From the NCBI RefSeq assembly GCF_918797505.1, contig NC_092794.1:77227345-77291344 (forward strand): a stretch of 64,000 nt of DNA, in the 5' to 3' direction. The notes below the pieces were generated by a model. It was not told where the DNA came from. It was given only the letters and a program-made list of their open reading frames with translations, and made no database searches. The position numbers and the translations under genes are program-made. Each line of letters starts with the position of its first letter. The stretch's first letter is position 1. The DNA is from Bemisia tabaci. Taxonomy: Eukaryota > Arthropoda > Insecta > Hemiptera > Aleyrodidae. Below, one piece after another: positions 10,365 to 22,682 of this stretch.

Positions 10365-12770
10365 TTGATAGGTAGACAGGTATAAAAATGGGATGTATTT
10401 CTTCTAATAGCCAGGATAAAAGGGAGGATTATTACCTATACAGGATAGTCCTAGAAAAACGGGATGTACCTATATTAATAAACCGGGATAACAGGAAGGA
10501 TATCGATCATTGTGTATCGATATTCGATACATCGTTTGTTCTAAAGCAGTATTGACTGGGATAAAACGGGATTTCTTCATAATAACCGGGATAAAAGGGA
10601 GGAATTTTACATCCTATACGGGAGAGTCATGGATGAACGGGATGTACCTATATTAATAAACCGGGATAACAGGAAGGATATCGATCTTTGTGTATCGATC
10701 TTCGATACATCGTTTGTTCTAAAGCAGTATTGACTGGGATAAAACGGGATTTCTTCATAATAACCGGGATAAAAGGGAGTAATTTTACCTATACAGGATA
10801 GTCATGGATGAACGGGATGTACCTATATTAATAAACCGGGATAACAGGAAGGATATCGATCTTTGTGTATCGATCATTCGATACATCGTTTGTTCTAAAG
10901 CTGTATTGACTGGGATAAAACGGGATTTCTTCATAATAACCGTGATAAAAGGGAGGAATTTTACCTATACAGGATAGTCATGGATGAACGGGATGTACCT
11001 ATATTAATAAACCGGGATAACAGGAAGGATATCGATCTTTGTGTATCGATCTTCGATACATCGTTTTGTTCTAAAGCAGTAATGACTGGGATAAAACGGG
11101 ATTCCTTCATAATAATCGGGATAAAAGGGAGGAATTTTACCTATACAGGATAGTCATGGATGAACGGGATGTACCTATATTAAGAAACCGGGAAAACAGG
11201 AAGGATATCGATCTTTGTGTATCGATCTTCGATACATCGTTTGTTCTAAAGCTGTATTGACTGGGATAAAACGGGATTTCTTCATAATAACCGGGATAAA
11301 AGGGAGGAATTTTACCTATACAGGATAGTCATGGATGAACGGGATGTACCTATATTAATAAACCGGGATAACAGGAAGGATAGCGATCTTTGTGTATCGA
11401 TCTTCGATACATCGTTTGTTCTAAAGCAGTATTGACTGGGATTAAACGGGATTTCTTCATAATAACCGGGATAAAAGGGAGTAATTTTACCTCCTATACA
11501 GGATAGTCATGGATGAACGGGATGTACCTATATTAATAAACCGGGATAACAGGAAGGATATCGATCATTGTGTATCGATATTCGATACATCGTTTGTTCT
11601 AAAGCAGTATTGACTGGGATAAAACGGGATTTCTTCATAATAACCGGGATAAAATGGAGGAATTTTACCTATACAGGATAGTCATGGATGAACGGGATGT
11701 ACCTATATTAATAAACCGGGATAACAGGAAGGATATCGATCTTTGTGTATCGATCTTCGATACATCGTTTGTTCTAAAGCAGTATTGACTGGGATAAAAC
11801 GGGATTTCTTCATAATAACCGGGATAAAAGGGAGTAATTTTACCTCCTATACAGGATAGTCATGGATGAACGGGATGTACCTATATTAATAAACCGGGAT
11901 AACAGGAAGGATATCGATCATTGTGTATCGATATTCGATACATCGTTTGTTCTAAAGCAGTATTGACTGGGATAAAACGGGATTTCTTCATAATAACCGG
12001 GATAAAAGGGAGGAATTTTACCTATACAGGATAGTCATGGATGAACGGGATGTACCTATATTAATAAACCGGGATAACAGGAAGGATATCGATCATTGTG
12101 TATCGATATTCGATACATCGTTTGTTCTAAAGCAGTATTGACTGGGATAAAACGGGATTTCTTCATAATAACCGGGATAAAAGGGAGGAATTTTACCTAT
12201 ACAGGATAGTCATGGATGAACGGGATGTACCTATATTAATAAACCGGGATAACAGGAAGGATATCGATCTTTGTGTATCGATCTTCGATATATCGTTTTT
12301 TTCTAAAGCAGTAATGACTGGGATAAAACGGGATTCCTTCATAATAATCGGGATAAAAGGGAGGAATTTTACCTATACAGGATAGTCATCGATAAAACGG
12401 GATGTACCTATATTAATAAACTGGTATAACAGGAAGGATATCGATCTTTGTGTATCGATCTTCGATACATCGTTTTTTCTAAAGCAGTAATGACTGGTAT
12501 AAACGGGATTTCTTCATAGTGACCGGGATAAAGTGGAGGAATTTTACCTATACAGGATAGTCATGGATAAAACGGGATGTACCTATATTAAGAAACCGGG
12601 AAAACAGGAAGGATATCGATCTTTGTGTATCGATCTTCGATACATCGTTTTTTTCTAAAGCAGTAATGACTGGGATAAAACCGGATTTCTTCAGAGTGAC
12701 CGGGATAATATGCAGTAATTTTACCTATACAGTATAGTCATTTGGATGTAACTTATGTTAAGGAACCGGG
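10365..12770. repeat. Satellite array, ~176-bp unit, about 13 copies
   Basis: GACTGGGATAAAACGGG recurs at 10554, 10732, 10908, 11084, 11259, 11434, 11612, 11787, 11965, 12140, 12316, 12492 and 12668, a period of 175-178 bp. Each unit has a near-palindrome (TGTGTATCGATCTTCGATAC) and several GGGATAAAA(C/G)GG sub-repeats. Units at the two ends are the most diverged. The unit is near nucleosome-repeat length, as in many satellites. Confidence 0.95.
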
Positions 12771-12774
12771 ATAA

Positions 12775-13395
12775 AACACATCAAATGCATCATGAAACAT
12801 ACCAAACACATCATGAAACACGTAAAACGCAATATACACCATAGAGTACATAGAGTCGTAATGTAAGTGGGAGAGCTGGCGCCACTTTTAAGCGTTTTCC
12901 ATGTCCCGAATTCCGAGACTCCTGTGTGACGCCGGGTCACTTTTTCGATACATAATCGATTGTTTGCGATACACGGGTACCCGGCCATCCGATGACAACA
13001 ACAACAACAACAGAGGAGATAGGAATTACCACGTATTCCACACCGCCATTTTGGATCGAAAATGTATCGAAAAAGCGACCCGAACTCGGCGCACACCGGG
13101 CTCGGAATCCGTCGAGCAGAACATGGCGCCAGCTCTCCCATTTACATTACGACTCTATGTACTCTATGATATACACATCATGATACACCTAAAACACATC
13201 AAACACAACAAACACATCATGAAACACAATCAAACACATTAAACACAACAAATACATCATGAAACACAATCAAACACATCAAACACAACAAACACATCAT
13301 GAAACACAATCAAACACATCAAACACAACAAACACATCATGAAACACAATCAAACACATCAAACACACCATGAAACACAATCAAACACAACAAAT
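12775..13395. repeat. 40-bp minisatellite, split by a TIR element
   Basis: CACATCATGAAACACAATCA recurs with a 40-bp period (CATCAT at 13215, 13255, 13295, 13335). Related units also lie left of the insertion at 12775-12831. Confidence 0.85.
12840..13168. mobile_element. hAT-like TIR element with CATAGAGTAC ends, 329 bp
   Basis: TIRs CATAGAGTACATAGAGTCG, extending about 45 bp to the shared GCGCCA. Perfect 8-bp duplication ATATACAC at 12832-12839 and 13169-13176. Related to the elements at 21548 and 25148. Confidence 0.9.
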
Positions 13396-13704
13396 CGCAT
13401 GTATCGATAATCGCACGTTTCGATAACCGCATTTATCGATTCCAAATTCCCCCAAATTTCCCCATTTATACAAAAAATTACGAATCTTCCTATTTCTCTA
13501 CTGTTCGAAATTATATGAATTTAATTTTTGATCATTAATAATTGTATGTATTTCATTACAATTCTTTTCTCCTATCTTTGCGACTTATTTTTCATTATCA
13601 GTTGCATTACTTCATTATCATGTGATGAAAAACAGCTGAGTATTTTTCACCACTTGGTTTTTCAGTTTTAACCTTCAAAAAACAAAATTAAAAAAAATTT
13701 CGGA

Positions 13705-13956
13705 ATGTCTTCTTTCAAAAAAATTAAAGATTTAAATGAGTATGCTTATAATATCCAAATTAAATGTAAGGTAATTTCAAAATCACAAGTGAAAGTTTCA
13801 AAATCTGGTTCGGTCGAGTTTCTCTTTTTCAATTTACAAGATGAATCTGCCACTGAATCTGGCTATGGCCGCAACATGATTCCCAAGTGCGAATTGCCTC
13901 TATGTAGATGGATCGGCGCTTCGCAACCTTACAACTTTTTACATTGCGTTGACTGA
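13705..13956 (+). pseudogene. ORF resembling an RPA1-type OB-fold (fragment)
   Basis: 83 codons. Residues 5-48 read IKDLNEYAYNIQIKCKVISK then SQVKVSKSGSVEFLFFNLQD and ESA. This follows the pattern of the ssDNA-binding OB-fold of replication protein A large subunit (I..L..Y...W.I..RV..KS.I....G..F...L.DES). The family usually continues with a strand like EIRATAF; here it turns into unrelated sequence and stops, so it looks truncated or frameshifted. RPA-like ORFs are carried by some eukaryotic transposons such as Helitrons. No partner domain is seen nearby, and a poly-T run follows at 13976. The assignment is by pattern only and could be chance. Confidence 0.35.
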
Positions 13957-14404
13957 CACCGAGTTTTCATTGGATTTTTTTTTTTTTTTTATTTTCCCTC
14001 CTCTGTACTTTATGAAATACGTACTGTACTTTATGAAATACGGTTGGTAAAATGAGGTTCTACTGGTAATCTCATCATTCTGTCTTTGTAAAATTACCAA
14101 GAATAGTGAGATGGCAAAGATATCGATGGACCTTGGTAAAAACGCCGATATTTTTTATCGCCTGTGGTAGAATTACAGAGATAAAATGGTAAATTAAGTT
14201 ACCGGGAATTGATTACGAATAAAAGTGGTATTCTTACCTGGAAAAATCAGTAAAAATACCGGTCTGCCTTTCTAACATTACCAATGATTGATAAAAAAAA
14301 GAGATGGTAAAGTTACCAACGGACCTTGGTAAAAACGGCAGCGGCGGCGGCATAGAAACATGTTTCATAAGCGTCATTCATGCGTTAGTAGGCGTTGATG
14401 AAAA

Positions 14405-14625
14405 ATTGCAATTTATTGCAATTTTATCTCTATAAAATCGCGTTCGATAAAATCGCGATTTTATTGCAATTTATCGCGATTTTTCTCCCGATAATATTGC
14501 GATGATTCGCCGTCGATAAAATCGCGATTTTTTTATCCGATAATATTGCAATAAATCGCGACGTCGATAAAATCGCGATATATTCTCCGATTAAATCGCA
14601 ATTTATGGCGATCACTACTACTCGG
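14405..14625. repeat. Tandem AT/CG repeat (GATAAAATCGCGATTT)
   Basis: About a dozen degenerate units mixing GATAAAATCGCGA and ATTGCAATTTATCGCG, self-complementary over much of their length. Followed by unrelated sequence. Confidence 0.65.
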
Positions 14626-16280
14626 GAATTGCAGCAGCAAATCCAAAAATTGTTACGCATCACCGCCACTCTTTAATTTAAATATCAAACCGACCTGTGG
14701 CCTTTTATCAAGGTTAATATAAATACATCCCGTTTTATTAATGACAAACCTATTATATTTCGTTTATATTATATTATATTCTATCCTATTTGCTTTCCAT
14801 CCATTTTATTTTATCCCATATAAACCGTTTCAAACTGATTATTCACCTTTTTTTAAAACTCCAACCTTAATTGAAGTAAGTTTTTAGCTAAATTGAAGAT
14901 GATCTTTTGAATGAATAAGCACTTAACAGAACTTCAGCAGTATTAATATTAATACAATTTACGAGAATAATGTAAATTAAAAAAAAATTAAGTGATATTT
15001 TCATAACGAATTGACAGAATATACGAGGGGGTTGGGCCGCGGAGCGGCCAGGGGGCGGAGCCCTCTAGTTACAAAAAAAAAAAATTGCGAAATCCAACAG
15101 AGATACCTGCCAAAAAGTTGTCTCATAGTTAGAAAAAAAGCACAAAAAATCTCAGGGTCGTAGCTAAAGTTTGAGTGGTCCCGCAAGGTACTTAAGATGT
15201 TTCACCGATTTCTCATCTTGGCAATCTTGGCGATCTTGCGGATTTTTTTTCGGTAAATGCAATCGAGGTAAAAAGTCGCAAATGCGGATAATGAGACTTC
15301 TGATACTATATTTTAAGAGAAAAATAACGGTTTGGACCCACGAGGATCAGAATCCCTCGTTCTTAGCTCTCAAAATGCAAAAATCAGCGATTTTAGCATT
15401 TTGTAGTCAAACCGCTGCTCGACCGTCGCTCGACTTAAATGTCGCGGCATTTGACGCGCTGTTTCACAATGATCCTATTGGAGGCGAGTAAAAAGTCCTT
15501 CAAGTATGTTCATTAGAGGTGTAAGAGGGTCACTTTGGCCATTTTTTGTTGCTTTTAAACATTGAGCTCATTGTTTAAAATGTTTTTTTTTTTTCTTTGT
15601 TAATATAATTTTCCTGTTTTTCATCATTTTTTAAAATGGTTTAAAAAGGGCGACTCATCTTACACCAAAATTGAACTCCTTTGGCAAACAATGTACGTAG
15701 ATGGTCAAATACTTCCTCTAAAAAAGTTTTTGGATTCAAAGCCTCCTAAAAAAGCCGATGTTGCCATATTTTATCCCCGAAAAACACAAAAAACCGAGTG
15801 CCTATTTCAGTATTTGGAGGCTGTTCCTGGCCGAGCTCATTGAGCAAATTTCAGCAAACCTTGAATTTTCATACGTTATGACCACATTACTAGTGATTAT
15901 GTACATGTGTTTATCTATACAGCCTCCCACCGCGGCGCGACGTTGCCACATACCATCGATAAAATTCGATAGAAATCCGCGTTTCCTTAGATTTGAGCCA
16001 TTTTTTCGGATATTGCACATGGAATACTTATGTAAAACTTAAAATGCAATATTCAGAGCTGGAAGGAGATCATACCATGTGGCAATAATCATTGGTTGAT
16101 ATACTTTTTTCAATTGCTATCGGACGGTTAAGGGCCTAAAAAAATTCAAATAGGCCAAAAGAATGTCAAAAATTGGTAAAAAAAGACGAAATTATCGGCA
16201 ATGTGTGAATACTTCATAGAACAGTGCATAGAGCGCGCTAAATATGCTCGTATAAGTAGAGTAACATCCTCGAATTCTTT
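14626..16280. other. Gene-free stretch
   Basis: AT-rich, with a GC hairpin (GGCCGCGGAGCGGCC, about 15033-15048). No recognisable gene; short ORFs here (e.g. 15171-15491) lack family features. Confidence 0.4.
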
Positions 16281-16289
16281 TTTAGGTGG

Positions 16290-16440
16290 CCCGGCCCTTC
16301 CCGCATTGCAGGGTCCAGCCCTACCTTCTTCAGGACCCAGCCCTACCTTCTCCAGGGCCCAGCCCTATGTGGTTAGTGCTCGGCCCCGCCTCAGGTAGGA
16401 CTGGGCCCTGAGGCAGGTAGGGCTGAACCTTAACTTCAGC
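16290..16440. repeat. GC-rich minisatellite, ~22-bp unit
   Basis: CCAGCCCTACCTTCTTCAGG repeats about three times, then the sequence continues as an inverted version (CAGGTAGGGCTGAACC), giving a small foldback. Confidence 0.6.
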
Positions 16441-16552
16441 ATGGGCCTACCCCTTCGATGTTTAGGTGAAGCAATTTTACCCACCCCGGGTGTAGGGCGG
16501 CCCTGCCCCGCAGGTCCCAACCCTAAACTCGTTTTTTCCGTGGAGATAGAAG

Positions 16553-17000
16553 GGGATCATACCTTGTGCCAATATCCATTATTTTAAGACCCTGCGCTTA
16601 TTGACGACCCATTTCTTACGATTTCTAGTCATGATGTTTGTGCGCGAGGATGCGACTTTCAGACATTGACCGTGATCTGAGGACCAAAAAGAAACAGTGC
16701 CACATTTCAAAATCACGGGTTCTCAATGCTGAATTTTTGCCCACCCTTAAACCTAGCCCTCCTTCCCACCCCCGTCCTTTTGGACGGGTACCGATTGCTA
16801 AAAATGCTGCCTCGTAATTTCCCCATTTTTTTCTCAAACCGCAAAGTGGAAATTCCTCTACCCTCCCAAAGTCCTTCAAGGAGTTTGCACTCCCTAAGAT
16901 TAGGAAACATCACAAACATCATGCTTAGAATTCGTGAGAAATGGGTCGTCAATAAGCGCAGGATCTTAAAATAATGATTATTGCCACATGGTATGATCCC
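16553..17000. mobile_element. TIR element with GGGATCATACC ends, ~448 bp
   Basis: Arms of about 90 bp run GGGATCATACCTTGTG inward through CTTATTGACGACCCATTTC and are mirrored at the right end. No clear target duplication. A third end (GGAGATCATACCATGTGGC) lies at 16064. Confidence 0.7.
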
Positions 17001-17455
17001 TTTTGGCCGCCATTTTGATTTTTTGGGGCTTCAATGGATCCGTGGTAAGTTTTTGACATCATAAGTGAAATCTACGACCCAAAGAACCCTACCAAGGACA
17101 CCCTACTTGGCACTTTTACATACGTATCGCAGTTTTGACCCTATCTTGGAGATTTTGGCGGCCATCTTGGATTTGGGGCAACCCTTTGGGTCGGAAAGTA
17201 TTTTGGACCTCAAATTCGGATTTTACGACCAAAATTACATAAGAATTGACCCCAATCATGACATCAAAATCAAATTCCATAATTTTCACCCCCCGAGCCC
17301 CCATTTTGGCCGCCATCTTGATTTTGGGGGGTTAGACGCAAAATTGAGCTTGACAACATCGAAATTCTTTTTTTACGCATCGAAATGAAGAGATTAAGAT
17401 ATTTTCCACACTTGCTTCACTTACCGTTCCACGGTAGTACATAAGAACCCGGACT
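16998..17455 (-). repeat. Inverted partner B of the ~460-bp repeat
   Basis: Reverse-complement copy of 9554-10018. Its inner end abuts the TIR element at 16553-17000. Confidence 0.85.
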
Positions 17456-18362
17456 ACATGATAAAATAGCTGATTCGAGGGCCGTAGCTAGAGATTGGCG
17501 GAGAGTTTAAGGAAAACCCAAGCAGGAAAATTGTAGTGACGTTGTCCCGACTCCGCGTCAGGCTAACATCTCTAGATTTTTTTTTTCCTGTTAATTAATG
17601 GCTTTTGTGCCATGCACCCAGGCCCGCCACAAGGGGGGGGGGGGATACTGGGTCCCTGGTAGGGGCCCGTGCTGCCCGTGGAAAACCACCACAAATTCAC
17701 ATGCAACCCTTGTTTCGTAAGAAAAAGTGAAAAATTTACACTAAAAATTTCGCAAGAGGTTGAAAAATTTTCAAAAACACACTGGGGCGATATAAAACTC
17801 TTCTTAAATTTTCAAAGAAGTATACTTTTTTAAAACTTTCTGTCTCTTTTCAAGATTTTCAGTAAAGAAGGATTTTTTTAGTAACTGTGTTTCATTTTCT
17901 TCCATCGTCAGATGCCAAGAGTCTCCAGTCTGGGCATCCTCGACTTTAATGGCTCATGGCTCAACTGATTTTTGATATGCGTAATTTTTTTATCAATAAA
18001 GATCGAAGAAGAAACTCAGGAAAACGACGAAATTCAAGGGGGAGGTCAAAATGTAGGAGAAATCCGGGGGGTGGCCATAATTCAGGGAAAATCAGGGTGA
18101 GGACTAAATCCCTGGAGGGGGAAGGTCAAACACAAGATATCTGCGATGGGCTTAAGAAATTTTCAAAAAAGTAAAACGACAAGAGTAAGAGGAAGAAGAA
18201 GCGCAAAAACACAAGACAATTTTTGAGGGGCACGTGCCGTTAATTTTCTTTTTCTTTTCACTTTCCTGAATCAAGTATATGACGACTCCACAAAGAATTT
18301 CCTTTCAAATCTGAGAAAATGTAGGAAAATCTCAGGCTAATTAAAAGCTGAAGAGTTGTTGT
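17456..18362. other. Gene-free stretch
   Basis: Contains a G homopolymer at about 17632-17645 and otherwise unrecognised sequence. Confidence 0.4.
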
Positions 18363-18368
18363 TTGTTT

Positions 18369-18722
18369 AGGTGTTGGCACTGGCACCGACGAAACGCGCG
18401 CCTCCATCCCCCTCCCTCCCCCCTCCCTCCCCCCTCCCTCCCCCCTCCCTCCCCCCTCCCTCCCCCCTCCCTCCCCCCTCCCTCCCCCCTCCCTCCCCCC
18501 TCCCTCCCCCTCCATCACCCCTCCCTCCCCTCCCCATTCCCACCTCCCCCCCGCCCTCCACCCCTCACACCCTCCCCTCCCTCCCATCCCTCCCCCCGCC
18601 CTACCACCCCCTCCCCCCTCTCCCTCCCTCCCTCCCTCCCTCCCCTCCCTCCCTCCCCCCTCCCCTCTCACTCCTCCCTACCCCCATCCCCTGTCCCCCT
18701 CCCGCCCTCCATGCCCTTCCCT
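18369..18722. repeat. C-rich (CCCTCCCTCC) simple repeat
   Basis: About 320 bp of CCTCCC units preceded by GGCACTGGCACCGACGAAAC, the inverted form of the flank at 7081. Pro/Ser-rich translations are artefacts. Confidence 0.85.
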
Positions 18723-19005
18723 CCGCCGACGTCTGTTTCCTACTTGTTCGAGTCGGAATTTGAATTTCCCGCGTAAGATTGGAATTCGAATTTGCCGCCT
18801 CACCAGTCATCAGGCAACAGATAAACATTCAACGGCATCAGTGTCTACTTTTTTTTTAATGTTGGTTTGTTTTTTTTTTGGCTCCGTATTTTTTCTCATG
18901 GTCGTTTTTTTTTCCGACTTTTGACCACGGAATCACGCCATACATGTAGGTAGGTCAACAGCCGAAATTAGGGTGATGACTGTTGCTCCCTTATAATTGT
19001 CCATA

Positions 19006-19680
19006 GAGGCCTAGATACACACGGCGATTAATCGCCGCGATTGCAATCGCGGCGTTTAAACGCAGGTGTATTCGGTCAATCGCCGCGACGGGCGAGTGAA
19101 ATTCTCGGAATTTCTCCAATCGCCGCGATTGAATCCAAAGTAGGATTCAATCCTACTTTTTGGGCGAGTAGATGCATTTGTTGAGTCCTGTTTATTCTTG
19201 ATGGATGCGAAATCCACCAGTACATGTGGTCTACATGTGTTTTTGTTTACGTTCTTCTGTCTTCGAGGTGCTCGTCAATTAGTTTTATAGTATGTTTATT
19301 TTTACATTTGATGCGAGAATTGTTAAAATTGCAGCAGAAGTGTGTCCGTTCATTAGCCACTTATTATTCAAGAGAGGCACCAGAACTTCAGAAATAGGAA
19401 ACATTATTCAGTTGAAAATCTTCATCTTCATTCAATTAAAAAAAGGCACTAGTCTTTTGGGCACAGTACTTACGACTATCCTGTTATCAATATGATCAAC
19501 TAGATAGGATACTGATCATTTTAAGGTTATAATAACATTAACAATTAGCGCTGATCGCGGCGATTAATCGCTAGGTGTATACGTGATCGCACTGATGGCC
19601 TCTGTTGATTGTATTGCGTTGAGCGATGCGACCCGAACCAACCCAATCGCGGCGATTAATCGCCGTGTGTATCTAGGCCT
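19006..19680. mobile_element. Nested TIR element with AGGCCTAGATAC ends, TA duplication
   Basis: Ends AGGCCTAGATACACACGGCG continue as a self-complementary GATTAATCGCCGCGATTG block and are mirrored at 19640-19680. It is flanked by TA at 19004-19005 and 19681-19682. Comparison with the intact right arm of the host element gives the empty-site sequence CCATAAGGAA. Non-coding. Confidence 0.8.
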
Positions 19681-19707
19681 TAAGGAACTGTTGAATCCCC
19701 GAAAGTA

Positions 19708-20345
19708 AAGGGCTGGACACACGTTCAAAGTGGAGCTTCAAAATGGTAAACGTTTAGCCAAGAGTTGACTGGTGACGTGGCCCTTGATGTGTTCACTTTG
19801 TAGCGGTGTTTACACGACTTTGAAGACTTAACCATAAAATTTCATGTAAACAAACATTAAAAGTAAACAAAGATCGTGCTGAAGCAGTTTGATTTTATTA
19901 AAATGGATATAGATCGTGATAATTTTGTTAAAAAAGCTGTAGTGGTTGACAAGTTTCAGAGCCGAAACAGCAGGACCTTTAGCGATGACCTGATTTACTT
20001 TGGAAACAGCAGGATTTGTACCTTGTGCGATAACCTGTCCTAGTGATGGATTGGTTGTTGCAGGAGCAAGTGAGGCTGGGTTTTCAACTAGGTTGACAAT
20101 TTTCAGAGTCGAAACGGCAAGACCTTTTGCGATGACCTGATTAAATTCCATAATTTTTCACTACACAGACGCACTTAAATTATTATTGTAACAGCCGCGC
20201 GCTTGGAGAGGTTAGATGGACGTTGAGATCCGCAGAGCATCGATGACCTTCAAAGGAGAGCGGGTCTCCTTTGAAGGTCATCAATCAACACTTGACTAAA
20301 CGTTTACCACTTAGAAGCTCCACTTTGAACGTGTGTCCAGCCCTT
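19708..20345. mobile_element. Nested TIR element with AAGGGCTGGACAC ends, TA duplication
   Basis: TIR AAGGGCTGGACACACGTTC plus AAAGTGGAGCTTC, mirrored at 20306-20345. TA at 19706-19707 and 20346-20347. Contains a minus-strand ORF (19828-20151, 107 codons) with a thrice-repeated QVIA(K/Q)G motif, of no known family. Confidence 0.75.
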
Positions 20346-20930
20346 TAAAGCTTCCACCTGTCGCCAAGATGCCAGTGGAGGGTCTCTTGTCTCTGCAAGA
20401 GACCCTCCCCTGGCCTCCTAGCGACAGGTGGAAGCTTTTACTTTCGGGGTTTCAACAATTCCTTATGGACAATTATTAGCGAGCAACAGTCATCACCCTA
20501 TTTTCGGCTGTTGACTTACCTACATGGTCGATGATGAGCTTCGGATGACGTCATGAGCCAAACAACTTTCCCAAACGTCGGCCATTTTCGGCTTGTTTGC
20601 GAAACGAAACTGCCAACACGTTGTTGAACATCAACCATGTAGGTAAGTCAACGGAAGAATGCTGAAGTCCCGAAAGTAAAAGCTTCCACCATGGCCAAGA
20701 TACCAGTGGAGGGTCTCTTGTCTCTGGTCTCTGGAAGGGCAGCAGTTGGCCATCTTTTTTGCTCCGCTCCGATTCTTGAAATCTCCGCGACCCCCGCTCA
20801 GCCTGCCGTTTCAAATTTCGCGGGGAACTACGACGAAGTCCGCTCGAAAAAGTGACCATACGCGATCTTACGGGAGAATCTGCCAGTTAACTTTCTGGTA
20901 GCTATTATTCTATGTTGCTGAGCTTAATGA

Positions 20931-21217
20931 CCTGGTTACACGATCAAATTCCCGTCAAATTCCGATCAAAATGATGACCAAGATGGCGGTCGAGAGTTAT
21001 CTAGATTGATGAGTAAAATTAATTAAAACAGCGTGTTGATTGAAATAAGCATGGGATAGCGCGGTTGTGTGGAAAGCAGATGAAGGATGAGCCCCACAGT
21101 TCCATCATCTACCATCAAATTTTTGCAGGCCGCAGAAATTTGATGGCAGATGGTGCGCAACTGCGCACCAGTCACCATTTGATCGGAATTTGACGGGAAT
21201 TTGATCGTGTAACCAGG
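20931..21217. mobile_element. TIR element with CCTGGTTACACG ends, 287 bp
   Basis: CCTGGTTACACGATCAAATT is mirrored at the right end; arms about 45 bp. No clear target duplication. Confidence 0.7.
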
Positions 21218-21547
21218 CCAAGGTTAATCCTCAGCTGTAGTTCCGAAAAAATCCACCACGTCGCGCAGTCGCGCTGCTAAAATCCGACTCCGAAATCAGT
21301 GATTATTTAAATATCACAATAGATATCTTAAATTCTAAGACTCATAAGTTCTAGCAGCATACGTCTGGAATCCTTAGAAACAAACGCGAGCTTTGAAAGT
21401 TTAATATAAAAGCTGTAACTTGATCCCAGTTTCTCTTACGGGATATCTGTAAGTGCGAGAGAGACAGCTCACGGTGGGAGAGAGATATCTGCAACTGCTA
21501 AGAGCGATCAATCGCGATTGGTTGCATCAAGGTCATCATGCTTAACC

Positions 21548-22682
21548 CATAGAGTACAATAGAGTCGCAAAGTACAGGAGCGCCAATGAAGCCAATCCAT
21601 GAACAGGCGTTTCCGAGCCGCGTGTGCTCCGAAAAGTGTGAACCAAGTGTGAACCCAACGGCATTTTGTAACACGGCGGCTTATGGAGCGATCAAGAACT
21701 ACTTGTGTTTTTTCGACATTTTATAATTCAATTAGCATTAATTTTTGCAAATTTTGCTATTGGAAGGTAGTCAAAGCCATAATGAATCTATTGATGTATA
21801 TTACTCCTGGATAATATTCATATTGGGATTTAATTTCTGAATTATACAAAGTGTGAACCAACCGGCATTTCTTATCACGGCGGCTTACGGGAAAAGCAAC
21901 GACTGCCTGTGATTTTTCGACATTTTTTGATTCAATCGATATTAATTTGTGCACATTTTGCTATAATTAGATAGTCAAAGCCATAATGAATCCATTGATG
22001 TATATTACTCCCGGAGAATATTCATATAGGGATTTAATTTCTGACTTATACCAAAGTGTGAACCAACCGGCATTTTTTAACACGGTGGCTTATGGAGAAA
22101 TCAACGACTGCTTGTGTTTTTTCGGCTTTTCTAAATTCCATCTATATTAATTTGTGCAAATTTTGCTTTAAATAGATATTCAAAGCCATAACGAATCCAT
22201 ACATGTATGTTACTCCTGGATAATATTCATCTATGGACTCAATTTCAGCTAGACTTATTACCGGCCTACTTAGCTGGTTCAATGTGTATGGTCCTCACTG
22301 TAGCGTCCAGCCCACCTACAAACTAGGGGCCTCAAAGAGGCTCATCGATGGAACTGTTGACTGTTGCCTTTCAAAGATCGTCGGCCCGACGATCTTTGAG
22401 GGTAACCGATGTGTGCGGGATACATCACAGATCAGATCTTGAAATTTTCAAGGCATTCCGTGCAGAAATGGCTGAGAAATAGAAGAATTAGTGCCAGTTT
22501 GAGAGCCCCAGTTTGTACGTGGGCTGGACGCATGTAGCAGAGCCGAGTCGGGGAGTGGGGAGCGCTGAGCGCCAGTCTCTGCGCGTGCGTCATGGCTAGT
22601 CACCGCACGCTAGTCTCTTGTGTACTGGACAAAACAGCCTCCAAAAGTGGCTTCAACGGCGATCCAGTACATTGCGACTCTA
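21548..22682 (+). mobile_element. Truncated CATAGAGTAC element with ~203-bp internal tandem repeats
   Basis: The left end CATAGAGTACAATAGAGTCGC matches the element at 25148. Inside are about three tandem units starting AGTGTGAACCAACCGGC (near 21640, 21850 and 22055). The right TIR is cut short after GCGACTCTA where another repeat (CAGGGTTATCC) begins. Confidence 0.75.

Larger units (their letters stand above)
18943..20526. mobile_element. Foldback element carrying two nested TIR insertions
   Basis: The outer arm CATGTAGGTA(G/A)GTCAACAGC is mirrored at 20506-20526. The arm continues through GATGACTGTTGCTC, AATTGTCCATA, then GAAAGTAAA and GCTTCCACCTGTCGC to a hairpin centre near 20390 (GGTCTCTTGTC/GCAAGAGACC). 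Two insertions split the left arm. A partial third copy of the arm starts at 20637. Confidence 0.8.

Noticed and set aside
9554..17455. Centromere or Polinton-like giant element
   Set aside because: The satellite is short, and no DNA polymerase, integrase or capsid-like ORF is present.
18258..18776. 137-codon ORFs on both strands
   Set aside because: Also low-complexity CCTCCC translation.
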